DNA of 22,435 bases from an uncultured bacterium. GTDB taxonomy: Bacteria; Spirochaetota; Spirochaetia; Sphaerochaetales; Sphaerochaetaceae. The notes under the pieces were generated by a model, which did no database searches, had not been told where the DNA came from, and saw only the letters and a program-made list of their open reading frames with translations. The position numbers and the translations under genes were made by a program. Below are positions 8,662-16,783 of the stretch, in pieces. The first letter of the stretch is position 1. Each line of letters opens with the position of its first letter. The stretch covers positions 1 through 22,435 of the forward strand of contig CAJMOS010000044.1 in NCBI GenBank assembly GCA_905215015.1. Reading direction: 5' to 3'.

Positions 8662-9605
8662 AGGCGTGGCTCCTTGTCCTCGACAAAGACCTTCCGGAAG
8701 GTCAGGTCGTGATGAGCGCGCTCGGCCATCAGACGCATGTGCTCGCCGTCCTGTGCCACCTGCTCGGGGCCATAGTCCCGCTTGACCTTCAGGATTTCCG
8801 GATAGCAGGAACAACGGCTGGCGTACTTCCAGAAATAGTCCTCATAGGCGACCCCATCGTAGTGCCACGGCTTCTCATAGAGGTTGTAGTGGATCAGCAA
8901 AGGGTCGGCAATCGGAGCCTCGCCCTTGACCGGCATGGTATCCCAACGGGGATCGATATAGGCGATCTTGCCGGCGCACAGCGCGTTCAGGTAATCCTGG
9001 TCAGGGGCGATGCAGTCGAACTGATAGGTGTCGTAGTAATGGAGGAATTTCATGGCCAGGTTATGCTCGCGCAAGGCCTTCATGCCGAGCAGCAACACCC
9101 CGCTGTTGATATAGTCGGTGCGCTTCACCCCAATCGCTTTTTCCAGATACTCGACCAGAACGGGAACGTGCTGGATCGAGTGGTCGGCCACCGCCCCGAT
9201 CAGGTTTTCCCCAAGGTCGATATCGTACATCTTGGCGATATCGGCATTCAGGACGACGTCGCTGTCGATATAGATCCCTTTATCGTACTCGGGAAAGAGC
9301 CGGGGCAGGAACAGGCGGTAGAAAATCGTGATCGTGAAGAAATCGGCGCGCAGGCGGTTGCCCATGCGGTCGGTGATGGCGGACAAGTTTTCCGTCATAG
9401 GCCGGAACACGATCTCCACGTTCGGCTTGGCGAAACTGCTCATCGCAGCGCGGTGCGCCTCGGAAAGATCCTGATAAAGGATAACCAGCCGGTACTGGCG
9501 GGCAGGGTCGACATGGTCGACCAGACTGGCGACAGCAACCGTGCAGAACGGCGCGAACGCGTCATCAATCGTAAAGAAAACCGGAATCACATCTTGTTCA
9601 GCCAT
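8658..9605 (-). CDS. Family 8 glycosyltransferase
   Basis: Retaining glycosyltransferase of the GT8 (LgtC/WaaJ-like) group, using a nucleotide sugar and a divalent metal in the cytoplasm. The 315-residue protein starts with the FFTIDDAFAPF nucleotide-binding strand (10-20), has the metal-binding DSD in IYIDSDVVLN (111-120), YINSGVLLLG (165-174), PDQDYLN (201-207), and the C-terminal HYNLYEKPW (239-247) that corresponds to the HxxGxxKPW metal/UDP motif. The ATG at 9605 follows AAGGAG by nine bases, with the ribosome site inside the end of the preceding gene (eight-base overlap). Sugar donor and acceptor cannot be told from sequence. It is the third gene of the minus-strand operon. Confidence 0.92.
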   Translation of the reverse strand: MAEQDVIPVFFTIDDAFAPFCTVAVASLVDHVDPARQYRLVILYQDLSEAHRAAMSSFAKPNVEIVFRPMTENLSAITDRMGNRLRADFFTITIFYRLFLPRLFPEYDKGIYIDSDVVLNADIAKMYDIDLGENLIGAVADHSIQHVPVLVEYLEKAIGVKRTDYINSGVLLLGMKALREHNLAMKFLHYYDTYQFDCIAPDQDYLNALCAGKIAYIDPRWDTMPVKGEAPIADPLLIHYNLYEKPWHYDGVAYEDYFWKYASRCSCYPEILKVKRDYGPEQVAQDGEHMRLMAERAHHDLTFRKVFVEDKEPRL

Positions 9606-10446
9606 TTTGGACTTCTCCTTGGGAACGAATCGCGGACATGTGGTATGCATATTGGGAAAGCAGGTCGTCATAGACATGCAGATGCAGGACATCATGCATC
9701 CGGTCCACCTGCCACGGCTTCACGGTGACGGCGTGCAGCCAGGGAAGAAACCGGAAGCTTGTAGTGAAATGCTGCAGGATGGTACGGCGATGAAGCCTGC
9801 GTTGCTCGTTGTATCTCCTCGGCAACAACTTCTTCTCAGCGGCCAGCTTGTTCAGGGCCGACTGGTCGGGCATGAAAAGCTGCTGGGTGGCGCACATATG
9901 CCTGCATCGCCTCAACAGCCCGGATTTCCGGATCTGGACCATGTTCATGACCAATACCCCGCTGTTCAGGTAATCGAAGACATGGCGGCCATGGTGGAAG
10001 AACCAGCGGCCATAGTAGTCAAGGACACCGGCAATCTCGTAGCCCTCCATATCGGTATTGTACAAGCCGTCCAGCGGAGCACGGGCAATCACGTCGGCAT
10101 CCAAGTACAGCAGGCGGTCGGGAAGATCGTCCAGCAAGTCGACATAGAGGCGCAACATGCACAGCGGGGAGAAACGGGTCTCCATGTTTGGTGCGGGAGG
10201 TTCAGCCTTGAACTGGCTGGTCATGTCGTACAGCCTGACCCAGTTGCCAGGATTTTTTTCCTTGGCCAGCTTGTCCAGGTATCCGGCAAAAAAGGGAGGG
10301 ATCTTCTGATAGACATGCGTGGAGGTCCGGCATTCCATGGTCAGCACGCGCACATGCAATTCAGCTGTTTCCTGTTTGAGTACGGATAGCAGGGAAATCA
10401 AAATCCCGTCCTCTGCATTCCGGTCACCGCAGTAGAGCAGTTCCAT
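9598..10446 (-). CDS. Family 8 glycosyltransferase (second copy, divergent)
   Basis: A second GT8-type enzyme of 282 residues, clearly different from its downstream neighbour. It opens with LLYCGDRNAEDGILISLLSV (3-22), a common GT8 N-terminus, and has the metal-binding DAD in RLLYLDADVIA (111-121), LNSGVLVMNM (160-169), PDQSALN (193-199) and a terminal KPWQ (243-246). The HxxG part of the C-terminal motif is altered (HFTTSFRFLPWL precedes KPW). The start is supported by GAGGAG seven bases upstream and lies 23 bases inside the end of the first acyltransferase gene. Two consecutive GT8 enzymes suggest sequential sugar additions to one acceptor. Confidence 0.9.
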   Translation of the reverse strand: MELLYCGDRNAEDGILISLLSVLKQETAELHVRVLTMECRTSTHVYQKIPPFFAGYLDKLAKEKNPGNWVRLYDMTSQFKAEPPAPNMETRFSPLCMLRLYVDLLDDLPDRLLYLDADVIARAPLDGLYNTDMEGYEIAGVLDYYGRWFFHHGRHVFDYLNSGVLVMNMVQIRKSGLLRRCRHMCATQQLFMPDQSALNKLAAEKKLLPRRYNEQRRLHRRTILQHFTTSFRFLPWLHAVTVKPWQVDRMHDVLHLHVYDDLLSQYAYHMSAIRSQGEVQNG

Positions 10447-11209
10447 CGCCCTTCTCCTCTATCGGCAGATACGTCACGTAGGCGTAGCTGCTTTCTTTCG
10501 TCGCGCAGGCCCGCATGAGGCCCGCCACCCCATCGCACAACGCCTGCTTGCGATCCCGTTTCGCCAAGCCCGCATCATCCTTGACCGGTCCCTCCAGATA
10601 GACGGTCGTCCTCGGTCTCTTGCCGAATCGCCGTTTCTGGTAGGTCGTCGTCGCCACATACACCGGAGCGTCGAGCTTCACGGGATAGGTGAAGGATACC
10701 GGACCAAAGGGACGGATGCCCGTATACCAAGGCCAGACGTGCGCCTCGGGGTACACATAGATGCCGCAGCCCTCACGTACCCGCCGGGCAACCGCATCCT
10801 CGAACGCATGCATCTGCCCCACGCCTGAAGGAATCGGCAGGATCCCCCACATCGGAAGGATCCTTCCCACCAGCGGAATCCCAAGGTTCGCGCTGCCTCC
10901 GATCCAGTACTTGCGCCTGGCCGGGTTTTCCAGAAACGGCATCACGACATCACCGAACGGCTGGGTATGGTTGGCGTACACGAAGTACCCCTGCTTCCGG
11001 TCCTTGGGAAACCGGGCCCGGTTCACCACTTTCAGATGGAGGGCGCAGCGGCAGTAGACCAAAGCAATCAGGAAGCCACAACCGTAAAGCAAGCGGCTCA
11101 GCAAGCGGTAGAAGGGGTTGGCGTGCACAAACCGAAAGTCCTCATCCACCGTCTTCGCCTGATTGGCTGTCTGGACGAAATCCTCGGCAAACGAACGGTA
11201 GTACCGCAT
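10424..11209 (-). CDS. PlsC-like acyltransferase (first gene of glycolipid cassette)
   Basis: Acyltransferase of the lysophospholipid type, 261 residues from the chosen start. A hydrophobic segment at about 36-58 probably anchors it. The catalytic motif is NHTQPFGD (80-87), giving HX5D rather than HX4D, a variant I recall from a clostridial-type subgroup; the acceptor motif YPEAHVWPWYT (153-163) followed by IRPF also fits that subgroup. The frame runs upstream to a GTG at 11299 with other ATGs at 11254 and 11242. I prefer 11209 because MRYYRSFAEDF looks like the usual family start, with AAAGGGG just upstream, but this is uncertain. It leads the operon of four overlapping genes. Its relation to the last acyltransferase is distant, so the two probably act at different positions. 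Confidence 0.82.
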   Translation of the reverse strand: MRYYRSFAEDFVQTANQAKTVDEDFRFVHANPFYRLLSRLLYGCGFLIALVYCRCALHLKVVNRARFPKDRKQGYFVYANHTQPFGDVVMPFLENPARRKYWIGGSANLGIPLVGRILPMWGILPIPSGVGQMHAFEDAVARRVREGCGIYVYPEAHVWPWYTGIRPFGPVSFTYPVKLDAPVYVATTTYQKRRFGKRPRTTVYLEGPVKDDAGLAKRDRKQALCDGVAGLMRACATKESSYAYVTYLPIEEKGDGTALLR

Positions 11210-11317
11210 GCGCCCCTTTATCTGTCCTCGTTCCTCCCACATATGCCGTTTCATCTTACCTGACGGCAACGGAAAAGGCAATTCAATGTGTACAGTCACG
11301 ATTTTCTAGTGTCATAG

Positions 11318-11346
11318 TTGGTTTCTACTATAATTCTGGCTATAAT
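11318..11346 (+). promoter_or_regulatory. Promoter giving a near-leaderless hydrolase mRNA
   Basis: TTGGTT (11318-11323), 17-base spacer, perfect TATAAT (11341-11346). Transcription would start near 11353, one or two bases ahead of the ATG at 11355. A second TATAAT lies at 11329-11334 with a poorer -35. Confidence 0.55.
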
Positions 11347-11354
11347 CATGACAC

Positions 11355-12026
11355 ATGAGAAGATGGACCTGCATGCTTGTCATCATCTTTGCCACGACCA
11401 TACTGCCGGCCGCACCGGTCCGTGTCGCCTGCGTCGGGGACAGCATCACCTATGGGCTGCGGCTCATCGACCGGAAGAAGGACTGCTACCCGGCGGTGTT
11501 GCAGCGGCTGCTGGGAGACGGGTACGAGGTGCGCAACTTCGGAGCCAGCAGCGCCACCGTCCAAGAGAGCGGGAACCGCCCCTATACCCGCAAGGCCGTC
11601 TACCAGGAAAGCCTTGCCTGGCAACCCGACATCGTCCTCCTGCTCCTCGGCACCAACGATTCCAAAAAAAAGAATTGGGAGGGCGTCGATTCCTACATGG
11701 ATGCAATGCGCAAGACGGCCGCAAGCTACAAGAACCTTCCGAGCGACCCGCACATCTACGTGATGACGCCACCGAAGGCCTTCAGCGGGTATGCCGGCAT
11801 CAACGACAGCCATATCAAGGAGGAGTCCGAGGCGATCCTCGCCCAGACCGATTATCCGGTCATCGACCTGCGGGCGGCCTTCGAGGACAACCGGCAGTGG
11901 ATCGGCAAGGACGGCATCCATCCAAACAAGGAAGGCGCACGGGAAATCGCAACACGCATTGCCAAAACGTTGCAACACGGTGCTGATTTGCCTCAAGAAA
12001 ACGAACCAGCACTGCAAATCCTTTGA
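11355..12026 (+). CDS. Secreted SGNH/GDSL-family hydrolase
   Basis: Esterase/deacylase-type hydrolase of 223 residues. An N-terminal signal peptide (MRRWTCMLVIIFATTILPAAP, about 1-21) indicates export, with no clear lipobox. Conserved blocks are present: GDSIT (28-32, nucleophile Ser30), the block II glycine in NFGASS (61-66), GTND (99-102) and the C-terminal DGIHPN (186-191) with catalytic Asp186/His189. Substrate is unknown; acetylated sugars, lipids or peptidoglycan are all possible for the family. The chosen ATG gives the arginines needed for a signal peptide but has no Shine-Dalgarno sequence, in line with the near-leaderless promoter. Its stop codon is embedded in the -35 box of the next gene. 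Confidence 0.88.
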   Translation: MRRWTCMLVIIFATTILPAAPVRVACVGDSITYGLRLIDRKKDCYPAVLQRLLGDGYEVRNFGASSATVQESGNRPYTRKAVYQESLAWQPDIVLLLLGTNDSKKKNWEGVDSYMDAMRKTAASYKNLPSDPHIYVMTPPKAFSGYAGINDSHIKEESEAILAQTDYPVIDLRAAFEDNRQWIGKDGIHPNKEGAREIATRIAKTLQHGADLPQENEPALQIL

Positions 12027-12052
12027 CAGTTCGCAACAACCGTCCGTATACT
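12023..12052 (+). promoter_or_regulatory. Consensus promoter of the BMP importer operon
   Basis: Perfect TTGACA (12023-12028), 18-base spacer and TATACT (12047-12052). The -35 contains the stop codon of the hydrolase gene. Predicted start of transcription is about 12059, within the palindrome that follows. Confidence 0.8.
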
Positions 12053-12054
12053 CA

Positions 12055-12074
12055 CCTTAGCCGCTAGGCTAAGG
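12055..12074 (+). promoter_or_regulatory. Palindrome over the transcription start (operator or hairpin)
   Basis: Perfect eight-base arms CCTTAGCC (12055-12062) and GGCTAAGG (12067-12074) around GCTA. It covers the predicted +1 and its right arm runs into the AAGGAG ribosome site (12071-12076). As DNA it is well placed for a repressor; if transcription begins upstream, the RNA hairpin would hide the ribosome site. Confidence 0.6.
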
Positions 12075-12082
12075 AGATTCTT

Positions 12083-13120
12083 ATGAAGAAACTGATTTCT
12101 TTGGCTCTGTCCCTCTCTCTTGCAACAGCTCTGTTTGCAGGTGGCGCGTCCGAAGCTCCCGCGAAAACGGCAGCATCCAGTCAGCAGTCCGGCCCGAAAG
12201 CCTACAAGGTAGCCCTGATCATCGAGAACACCATCGACGACAAAGGCTGGTGCCAGGCCATGCACGACGGTATCCTCGAAGCCCAGAAGGAGCTTCCCGG
12301 ACGCATCGAATACAGCTACAGCGAGAAGATGGCGCCGGTCGATGCCGGATCCGTCGCCCGCCAGTATGCCGCCCAGGGCTATGACCTGATCATCTGCCAT
12401 GGAGCCCAGTACAAGAACCTGGTCATGGAAATGGCCGACGAATACCCCAACATCTCCTTCGCCTTCGGCACCAGCGCCGAAATCGGACCGAAGAATGTCT
12501 TCACCTATATGCCCCAGAGCGAGGAAACCGGATATCTTGCCGGCATCATCGCAGGCCTGACCACCAAGACCGGCACCATCGGTATCGTCGGACCAGTAGA
12601 TGGCGGAGATGCGGCCCGCTATAACCGCGGCGTCGTCCTTGGCGTCAAGGATGTCAACCCCAAGGCGAAGATCCTGGTCGCCCATACCGGCTCCTTCAGC
12701 GACTTCGTCAAGGCTGGAGACCTGGCCAAGGTCCAGATGCAGCAGGGTGCCGACATCCTCACCGGTTCCTCGCAGCAGGCAATCGGAGCCCTTCGGGCCG
12801 TCGCCGAGGAGAAAGACAAGGACATCTACTGGGTTGCCCAGGATGGAGCTTTGCTGACCATCCCGGAAGGCTACAAAGTCATCGCGTCCTCTTCCTACAA
12901 CTACGGCGCCGTCATGGTCGGGTTGGTCGGAAAGCTTGATGCCGGGACCAAGGGCGGAGAGTGCATCCCGATGAACTTCAACAACGGCGGTTTCATCTGG
13001 GCGTGGAACGACAATCTGAAGAAGGCAGACGTCGCGGCCAAGGTCGACGAGGCCATGGACAAGTTCAAGGCCAAGGCCGACACCCTCGACTGGGCCAGCG
13101 TCGACTACTCCAAGCTCTGA
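12083..13120 (+). CDS. BMP-family substrate-binding protein (nucleoside-type ABC importer)
   Basis: Periplasmic binding protein of the basic-membrane-protein (PnrA/TmpC-like) family, which in characterised members binds purine nucleosides. Residues 1-20 are a signal peptide ending ALFAGGASEA; unlike PnrA there is no lipobox cysteine, so it should be a soluble or loosely held secreted protein. Mature segments include YKVALIIENTIDDKGWCQ (41-58), YDLIICHGAQY, NISFAFGTSAE, EETGYLAGIIAGL and the GADILTGSSQQAIGA ligand region. Length of 345 residues is normal. AAGGAG sits six bases before the ATG. It is followed by a terminator and then the ATPase and permease genes, the usual order for such importers. 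The nucleoside substrate is inferred from the family and not proven. Confidence 0.93.
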   Translation: MKKLISLALSLSLATALFAGGASEAPAKTAASSQQSGPKAYKVALIIENTIDDKGWCQAMHDGILEAQKELPGRIEYSYSEKMAPVDAGSVARQYAAQGYDLIICHGAQYKNLVMEMADEYPNISFAFGTSAEIGPKNVFTYMPQSEETGYLAGIIAGLTTKTGTIGIVGPVDGGDAARYNRGVVLGVKDVNPKAKILVAHTGSFSDFVKAGDLAKVQMQQGADILTGSSQQAIGALRAVAEEKDKDIYWVAQDGALLTIPEGYKVIASSSYNYGAVMVGLVGKLDAGTKGGECIPMNFNNGGFIWAWNDNLKKADVAAKVDEAMDKFKAKADTLDWASVDYSKL

Positions 13121-13130
13121 TTTTCCACGG

Positions 13131-13172
13131 AACCGGCTTCCACTTTCCGGGAGCCGGTTGCTCTTTTTTCTT
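13131..13172 (+). terminator. Attenuating terminator between binding protein and ATPase
   Basis: An 11-pair stem AACCGGCTTCC (13131-13141) / GGGAGCCGGTT (13149-13159) with one G-U pair, loop ACTTTCC, then GCTCTTTTTTCTT. It would lower transcription of the ATPase and permeases relative to the abundant binding protein. Confidence 0.85.
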
Positions 13173-13187
13173 CCTGCAAGGAAACAC

Positions 13188-14702
13188 ATGGAACGAATCA
13201 CCAGTCTCCGCATGGAGCACATCACCAAGAGGTTCCCCGGAACCCTTGCGAGCGACGACATCTCCATCTCCGTCGGCGAAGGCGAGGTGCTCGCGCTCGT
13301 CGGGGAGAACGGCGCGGGCAAGACCACATTGATGAACATCCTGATGGGCCTGTACCAGGCCGATGAAGGGAACATCTTCATCAATGACAAGCCAGTCCAT
13401 TTCTCCTCTCCCAACGATGCCTTCGCTGCCGGCTTGGGAATGGTCCACCAGCAATACATGCTGGTTCCCAACATGACCGTCACTGAGAATATCGCCCTTG
13501 GCTACAAGCAGGCGTGGAAACCCCTGAAACTGAATACCGCCATGGTGCGCAGGCGCATCGTGGAAATCTCCGAGAAATACGGACTCGCCGTGGATCCCGA
13601 CGCATATATCTGGCAATTGTCGGTCGGAGAGCAACAACGGGTCGAGCTGGTCAAGACGCTCTGCCTCGGGGCACGGTTCCTCGTGCTCGACGAACCAACC
13701 AGCGCCCTGACACCTCAGGAGACGGACGAGCTGATCCTGCTGCTGAAGCGGATGACCAAGGAGCTCTCGATCATCTTCATCAGCCATAAGCTGCAGGAAG
13801 TCGAGAGCCTTTCCGACCGCATCACGATCCTGCGTCACGGACGTGTGGTCTTCAACGGCAACACCAAGGACCATCCAGCCGGAGAGATCGCGGCCCTGAT
13901 GACCGGCCACGAGGTGGTCATGCCGGTCAACGACAGCAAGCCGGTCGAAGGGGAGAACGCCTTGGAAATCGAGCATCTGGCGGTTCCCAGCGACCGAGGC
14001 TTCCTGGCAATCAACGACCTGGACCTGACCATCAAGGCAGGCGAGATTGTCGGGCTTGCCGGCGTTTCCGGAAACGGACAGCGCGAGCTTGCCGAGGCAA
14101 TCAACGGCTTGCGGACCCCAAGCGGGGGCACGATCCGGCTGCTCGGACAGGACATCACCGGAAAATCGGTCCATGACATCATCTCCATAGGCTGTGGCTA
14201 TATCCCCGAGGAACGCAATATCGAGGGTATCGTCCCCTCCTTCAGCATCCAGGAGAACCTGATCCTGAAGGACGCGGACAAGCCCCCCTTCTCCAAAGGA
14301 ATCTTCCTTGACCGGAAGAAGATCGCCAGGTATGCCGAAGAAATGCGGGACACATTCGATATCCGCTGTCCGGGCGTCAACGTCGCGGCCGGAAGTCTTT
14401 CGGGTGGCAACATCCAGAAAGTGATCCTCGCCCGTGAGCTGAACCGCAAGCCGAAATTCCTGGTCGCCGTCTATCCGATCCGCGGCCTTGACCTGGGTGC
14501 CGCCCAGTTCATCCACGAACAATTGCTCGCTTTCCGGGCAAAAGGCTACGGAGTCCTCCTGATCAGCGAGGAACTGGACGAGATCCTCCAGCTCTCCGAC
14601 CGGATCGCGGTCATCTTCAAAGGCAGGATCCAGGCAGTCCTGCGCAAAGGCGAGGCGACCAAGGAACGCCTTGGCATCCTCATGGCGGGGGTACAGTCAT
14701 GA
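13188..14702 (+). CDS. Double ABC ATPase of the BMP importer
   Basis: Sugar/nucleoside-type ATPase with two ABC domains in one 504-residue chain (RbsA/YufO-like). Domain 1 is complete: Walker A GENGAGKTT (39-47), signature LSVGEQQR (144-151), Walker B FLVLDEPTSAL (164-174), H-loop His200. Domain 2 (about 255-500) has the degenerate Walker A GVSGNGQRE (292-300) usual for this family, signature SLSGGNIQK (403-411), and FLVAVYPIRGLD (424-435) in place of the more common AAQPTRGLD. An altered second site is normal, but the Tyr-Pro-Ile version is a little unusual. The ATG at 13188 has AAGG nearby; an upstream in-frame ATG falls in the terminator and is rejected. Its stop overlaps the first permease gene by four bases. 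Confidence 0.93.
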   Translation: MERITSLRMEHITKRFPGTLASDDISISVGEGEVLALVGENGAGKTTLMNILMGLYQADEGNIFINDKPVHFSSPNDAFAAGLGMVHQQYMLVPNMTVTENIALGYKQAWKPLKLNTAMVRRRIVEISEKYGLAVDPDAYIWQLSVGEQQRVELVKTLCLGARFLVLDEPTSALTPQETDELILLLKRMTKELSIIFISHKLQEVESLSDRITILRHGRVVFNGNTKDHPAGEIAALMTGHEVVMPVNDSKPVEGENALEIEHLAVPSDRGFLAINDLDLTIKAGEIVGLAGVSGNGQRELAEAINGLRTPSGGTIRLLGQDITGKSVHDIISIGCGYIPEERNIEGIVPSFSIQENLILKDADKPPFSKGIFLDRKKIARYAEEMRDTFDIRCPGVNVAAGSLSGGNIQKVILARELNRKPKFLVAVYPIRGLDLGAAQFIHEQLLAFRAKGYGVLLISEELDEILQLSDRIAVIFKGRIQAVLRKGEATKERLGILMAGVQS

Positions 14703-15784
14703 ACAAGCGATTCATTCTCATCTATAAAAGCTGCATCGTCCTGCTGGCAGTCATCGCCGCCATGGCGCTGGGCAGCGTCATCCTGATCGCCATCGGGGCG
14801 AACGTGGCGAAAACCTACGCGGTCATCGTCTTCGAACCGCTGAAGAACATCGGCCTGCTCGCCGAGGTGGGCATCCGCATGATACCCTTGACCATCATCG
14901 CCCTGGGAATCGCGGTAGCCTATCGCAGCGGAATCATCAACATCGGTGCCGAGGGGCAGATGATGATGGGAATCCTCGGAGCGGCGGCGGTCGCGCTGGC
15001 CATGCCCGAGGTGCCCAAGCCTGTCCTGATTCCCACCGCCATGCTGGCAGGCTTTGCCTGCGGCGGCCTGTGGGGTGCGCTTGCAGGCTATCTGAAAGCG
15101 AAGCTCCAGGTCAGCGAGCTGCTCTCCACCGTCATGCTGAACTACATCGCCGAGCAGTTCTACACCTTCTGCCTGCGCAAGCCGATGCTCGATCCGGCCG
15201 AAATCACGATGGGAAGCGGCACCCCGCAGACCATGCGGCTGACCAAGAACATCTGGCTCTCCCGCATCATCACCGGTACCAGGCTCCACACCGGGCTGAT
15301 CATCGCCATCATCCTCGCCGTGCTGGTCTATTTCCTGCTCTGGAGGACATCCTTCGGCTTCAAGATGCGCGCCGCGGGAGCAAGCGCCCGGGCGGCACGC
15401 TACGGCGGCATCGCCGTCGGCACCTGTCTCGTCGTCGCCATGGTCATCAGCGGTGGGCTGGCAGGACTGGCCGGAGCAATCGAGGTGATGGGGGTCCATC
15501 ACCGCGCCATCGGCGGCATCACCAGCGGCTATGGCTTCTCCGGCATCGTCGTCGCGCTGTTCGGCGGCCTGCATCCCGCCGGCATCATTCCCGCCGCCTT
15601 CTTCTTCGGCCTGCTCCTTGTCGGAGGCAACATGACCCAGAACGCGGTGGGAGTCCCCGCCAACATGGTCAGCGTCCTGCAGGGCGTCATCATCCTTGTC
15701 ATCGTCGCGACCCAGATGGTGCTCTCCAACAAGTACCTGATGGAACGGGTCTGGAGACACTTCCAGAAGGAGCATGCAGAATGA
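14699..15784 (+). CDS. ABC permease 1 of the BMP importer
   Basis: Inner-membrane permease of the BPD_transp_2 family (YufP-like), 361 residues with about nine or ten hydrophobic segments. Characteristic stretches are IALGIAVAYRSGIINIGAEGQMM (66-88 region) and VSELLSTVMLNYIAEQF, which in these transporters line the translocation path, plus the SGGLAGLAGAIEVMG segment. The start overlaps the ATPase stop (ATGA) and the end overlaps the next permease in the same way, so the three are coupled. It should form a heterodimer with the following gene product. Confidence 0.92.
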   Translation: MNKRFILIYKSCIVLLAVIAAMALGSVILIAIGANVAKTYAVIVFEPLKNIGLLAEVGIRMIPLTIIALGIAVAYRSGIINIGAEGQMMMGILGAAAVALAMPEVPKPVLIPTAMLAGFACGGLWGALAGYLKAKLQVSELLSTVMLNYIAEQFYTFCLRKPMLDPAEITMGSGTPQTMRLTKNIWLSRIITGTRLHTGLIIAIILAVLVYFLLWRTSFGFKMRAAGASARAARYGGIAVGTCLVVAMVISGGLAGLAGAIEVMGVHHRAIGGITSGYGFSGIVVALFGGLHPAGIIPAAFFFGLLLVGGNMTQNAVGVPANMVSVLQGVIILVIVATQMVLSNKYLMERVWRHFQKEHAE

Positions 15785-16725
15785 ATTACCTCGTCACCAT
15801 CCTCACGCTGGCCATCGCCAGCAGCGTCTCCCTCCTGCTCGCCTCGCTCGGAGAAATGATCAACCAGCGCAGCGGCGTCTTCAACCTCGGTTGCGAGGGC
15901 ATCATGGCGGTCGGAGCCTTCCTCGGAATGCTGGTCCCCTATCTGGTAGGGAAAGGCGGGCCGACAAGTGGAATCTACAACCTGCTGGGGCTGTTGCTCG
16001 CCACCGGAATCGGAGCCCTGCTCGGCCTCTTCTTCGCCATCTTCGTCGTCACCTTCCGGGCCCCTCAGGGCATCGCCGGCATCGGTCTGGAAATGTTCGG
16101 CCTGGGCGTCGCGGGCACGCTGTTCCGCCACTTCATCGGCGGCACGCAGAGCGTCCCCGGCATCACCACCGCCCCGATTCCCCTGCTGTCGAGGATTCCC
16201 GTCCTCGGGCCGGTCTTCTTCAGCCAGAACATCCTGGTCTACGTCGCCTATCTTTGCGTGCCTCTGTCCTGGTACCTGCTCTTCAAGACTCCATGGGGAC
16301 TGAAGGCAAGGGCCTGTGGCACGACACCGCGGGCGGCCGACTCGATCGGCATCAACGTCAACCGCATGCGCTACCAGGCCCTGGCCATCGGTGGAGCCAT
16401 GGCGGGCCTTGCCGGGGCATACCTCTCGCTCTGCCAGGCAAAAATGTTCAGCGACAGCCTGATCAGCGGCCGTGGCTTCATCGCCGTCGCATTGGTCTAC
16501 TTCGGCCATTGGAAGCCGGTGAAGATCATGTGGGGCGCACTGCTCTTCAGCCTTGCCCAGACCTTCCAGAACGTCATCCAGTCCCTCGGCATCAACTTCC
16601 CCTACGAGTTCGCCGTCATGCTGCCCTATGTGCTGGTCATCCTGGTCCTCGCCTTCGACAGGGAAAGCCAACGGCTCGGACCCACAGCCTTGGGAGCCCC
16701 GTTCAACCGGGAAATCAGGACCTGA
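15781..16725 (+). CDS. ABC permease 2 of the BMP importer
   Basis: Second BPD_transp_2 permease (YufQ-like), 314 residues, mostly hydrophobic. It has the family's SLGEMINQRSGVFNLGCEGIM-type motif (about 22-42), a GIAGIGLEMFGLGVAG segment, the cytoplasmic LKARACGTTPRAADSIGIN loop that should touch the ATPase, and an AGAYLSL helix. A longer open frame reaches back to 15070, but that part is an off-frame reading of permease 1; the ATGA overlap at 15781 marks the real start. It is the last gene of the operon, followed by a terminator. Confidence 0.92.
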   Translation: MNYLVTILTLAIASSVSLLLASLGEMINQRSGVFNLGCEGIMAVGAFLGMLVPYLVGKGGPTSGIYNLLGLLLATGIGALLGLFFAIFVVTFRAPQGIAGIGLEMFGLGVAGTLFRHFIGGTQSVPGITTAPIPLLSRIPVLGPVFFSQNILVYVAYLCVPLSWYLLFKTPWGLKARACGTTPRAADSIGINVNRMRYQALAIGGAMAGLAGAYLSLCQAKMFSDSLISGRGFIAVALVYFGHWKPVKIMWGALLFSLAQTFQNVIQSLGINFPYEFAVMLPYVLVILVLAFDRESQRLGPTALGAPFNREIRT

Positions 16726-16731
16726 TTCGTT

Positions 16732-16760
16732 CACTCCCCAGCTTTTGGGGAGTGTTTTTG
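16732..16760 (+). terminator. Intrinsic terminator of the BMP importer operon
   Basis: Perfect nine-pair stem CACTCCCCA (16732-16740) / TGGGGAGTG (16746-16754), loop GCTTT, then TTTTTG. Located seven bases after the permease stop. Confidence 0.92.
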
Positions 16761-16769
16761 TCCAATTTG

Positions 16770-16783
16770 GGTGAACGTTCACC
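16770..16783 (+). promoter_or_regulatory. LacI-type operator palindrome, with a second half-site at 16830-16837
   Basis: GGTGAACGTTCACC is a perfect 14-base palindrome with the central CG typical of LacI-family operators. The half-site GGTGAACG recurs at 16830-16837 and a weak inverted copy (CATTCATCC) lies at 16852-16860, next to the start of the LacI-like gene. The arrangement suggests autoregulation by that gene or control by a related regulator. Confidence 0.75.
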
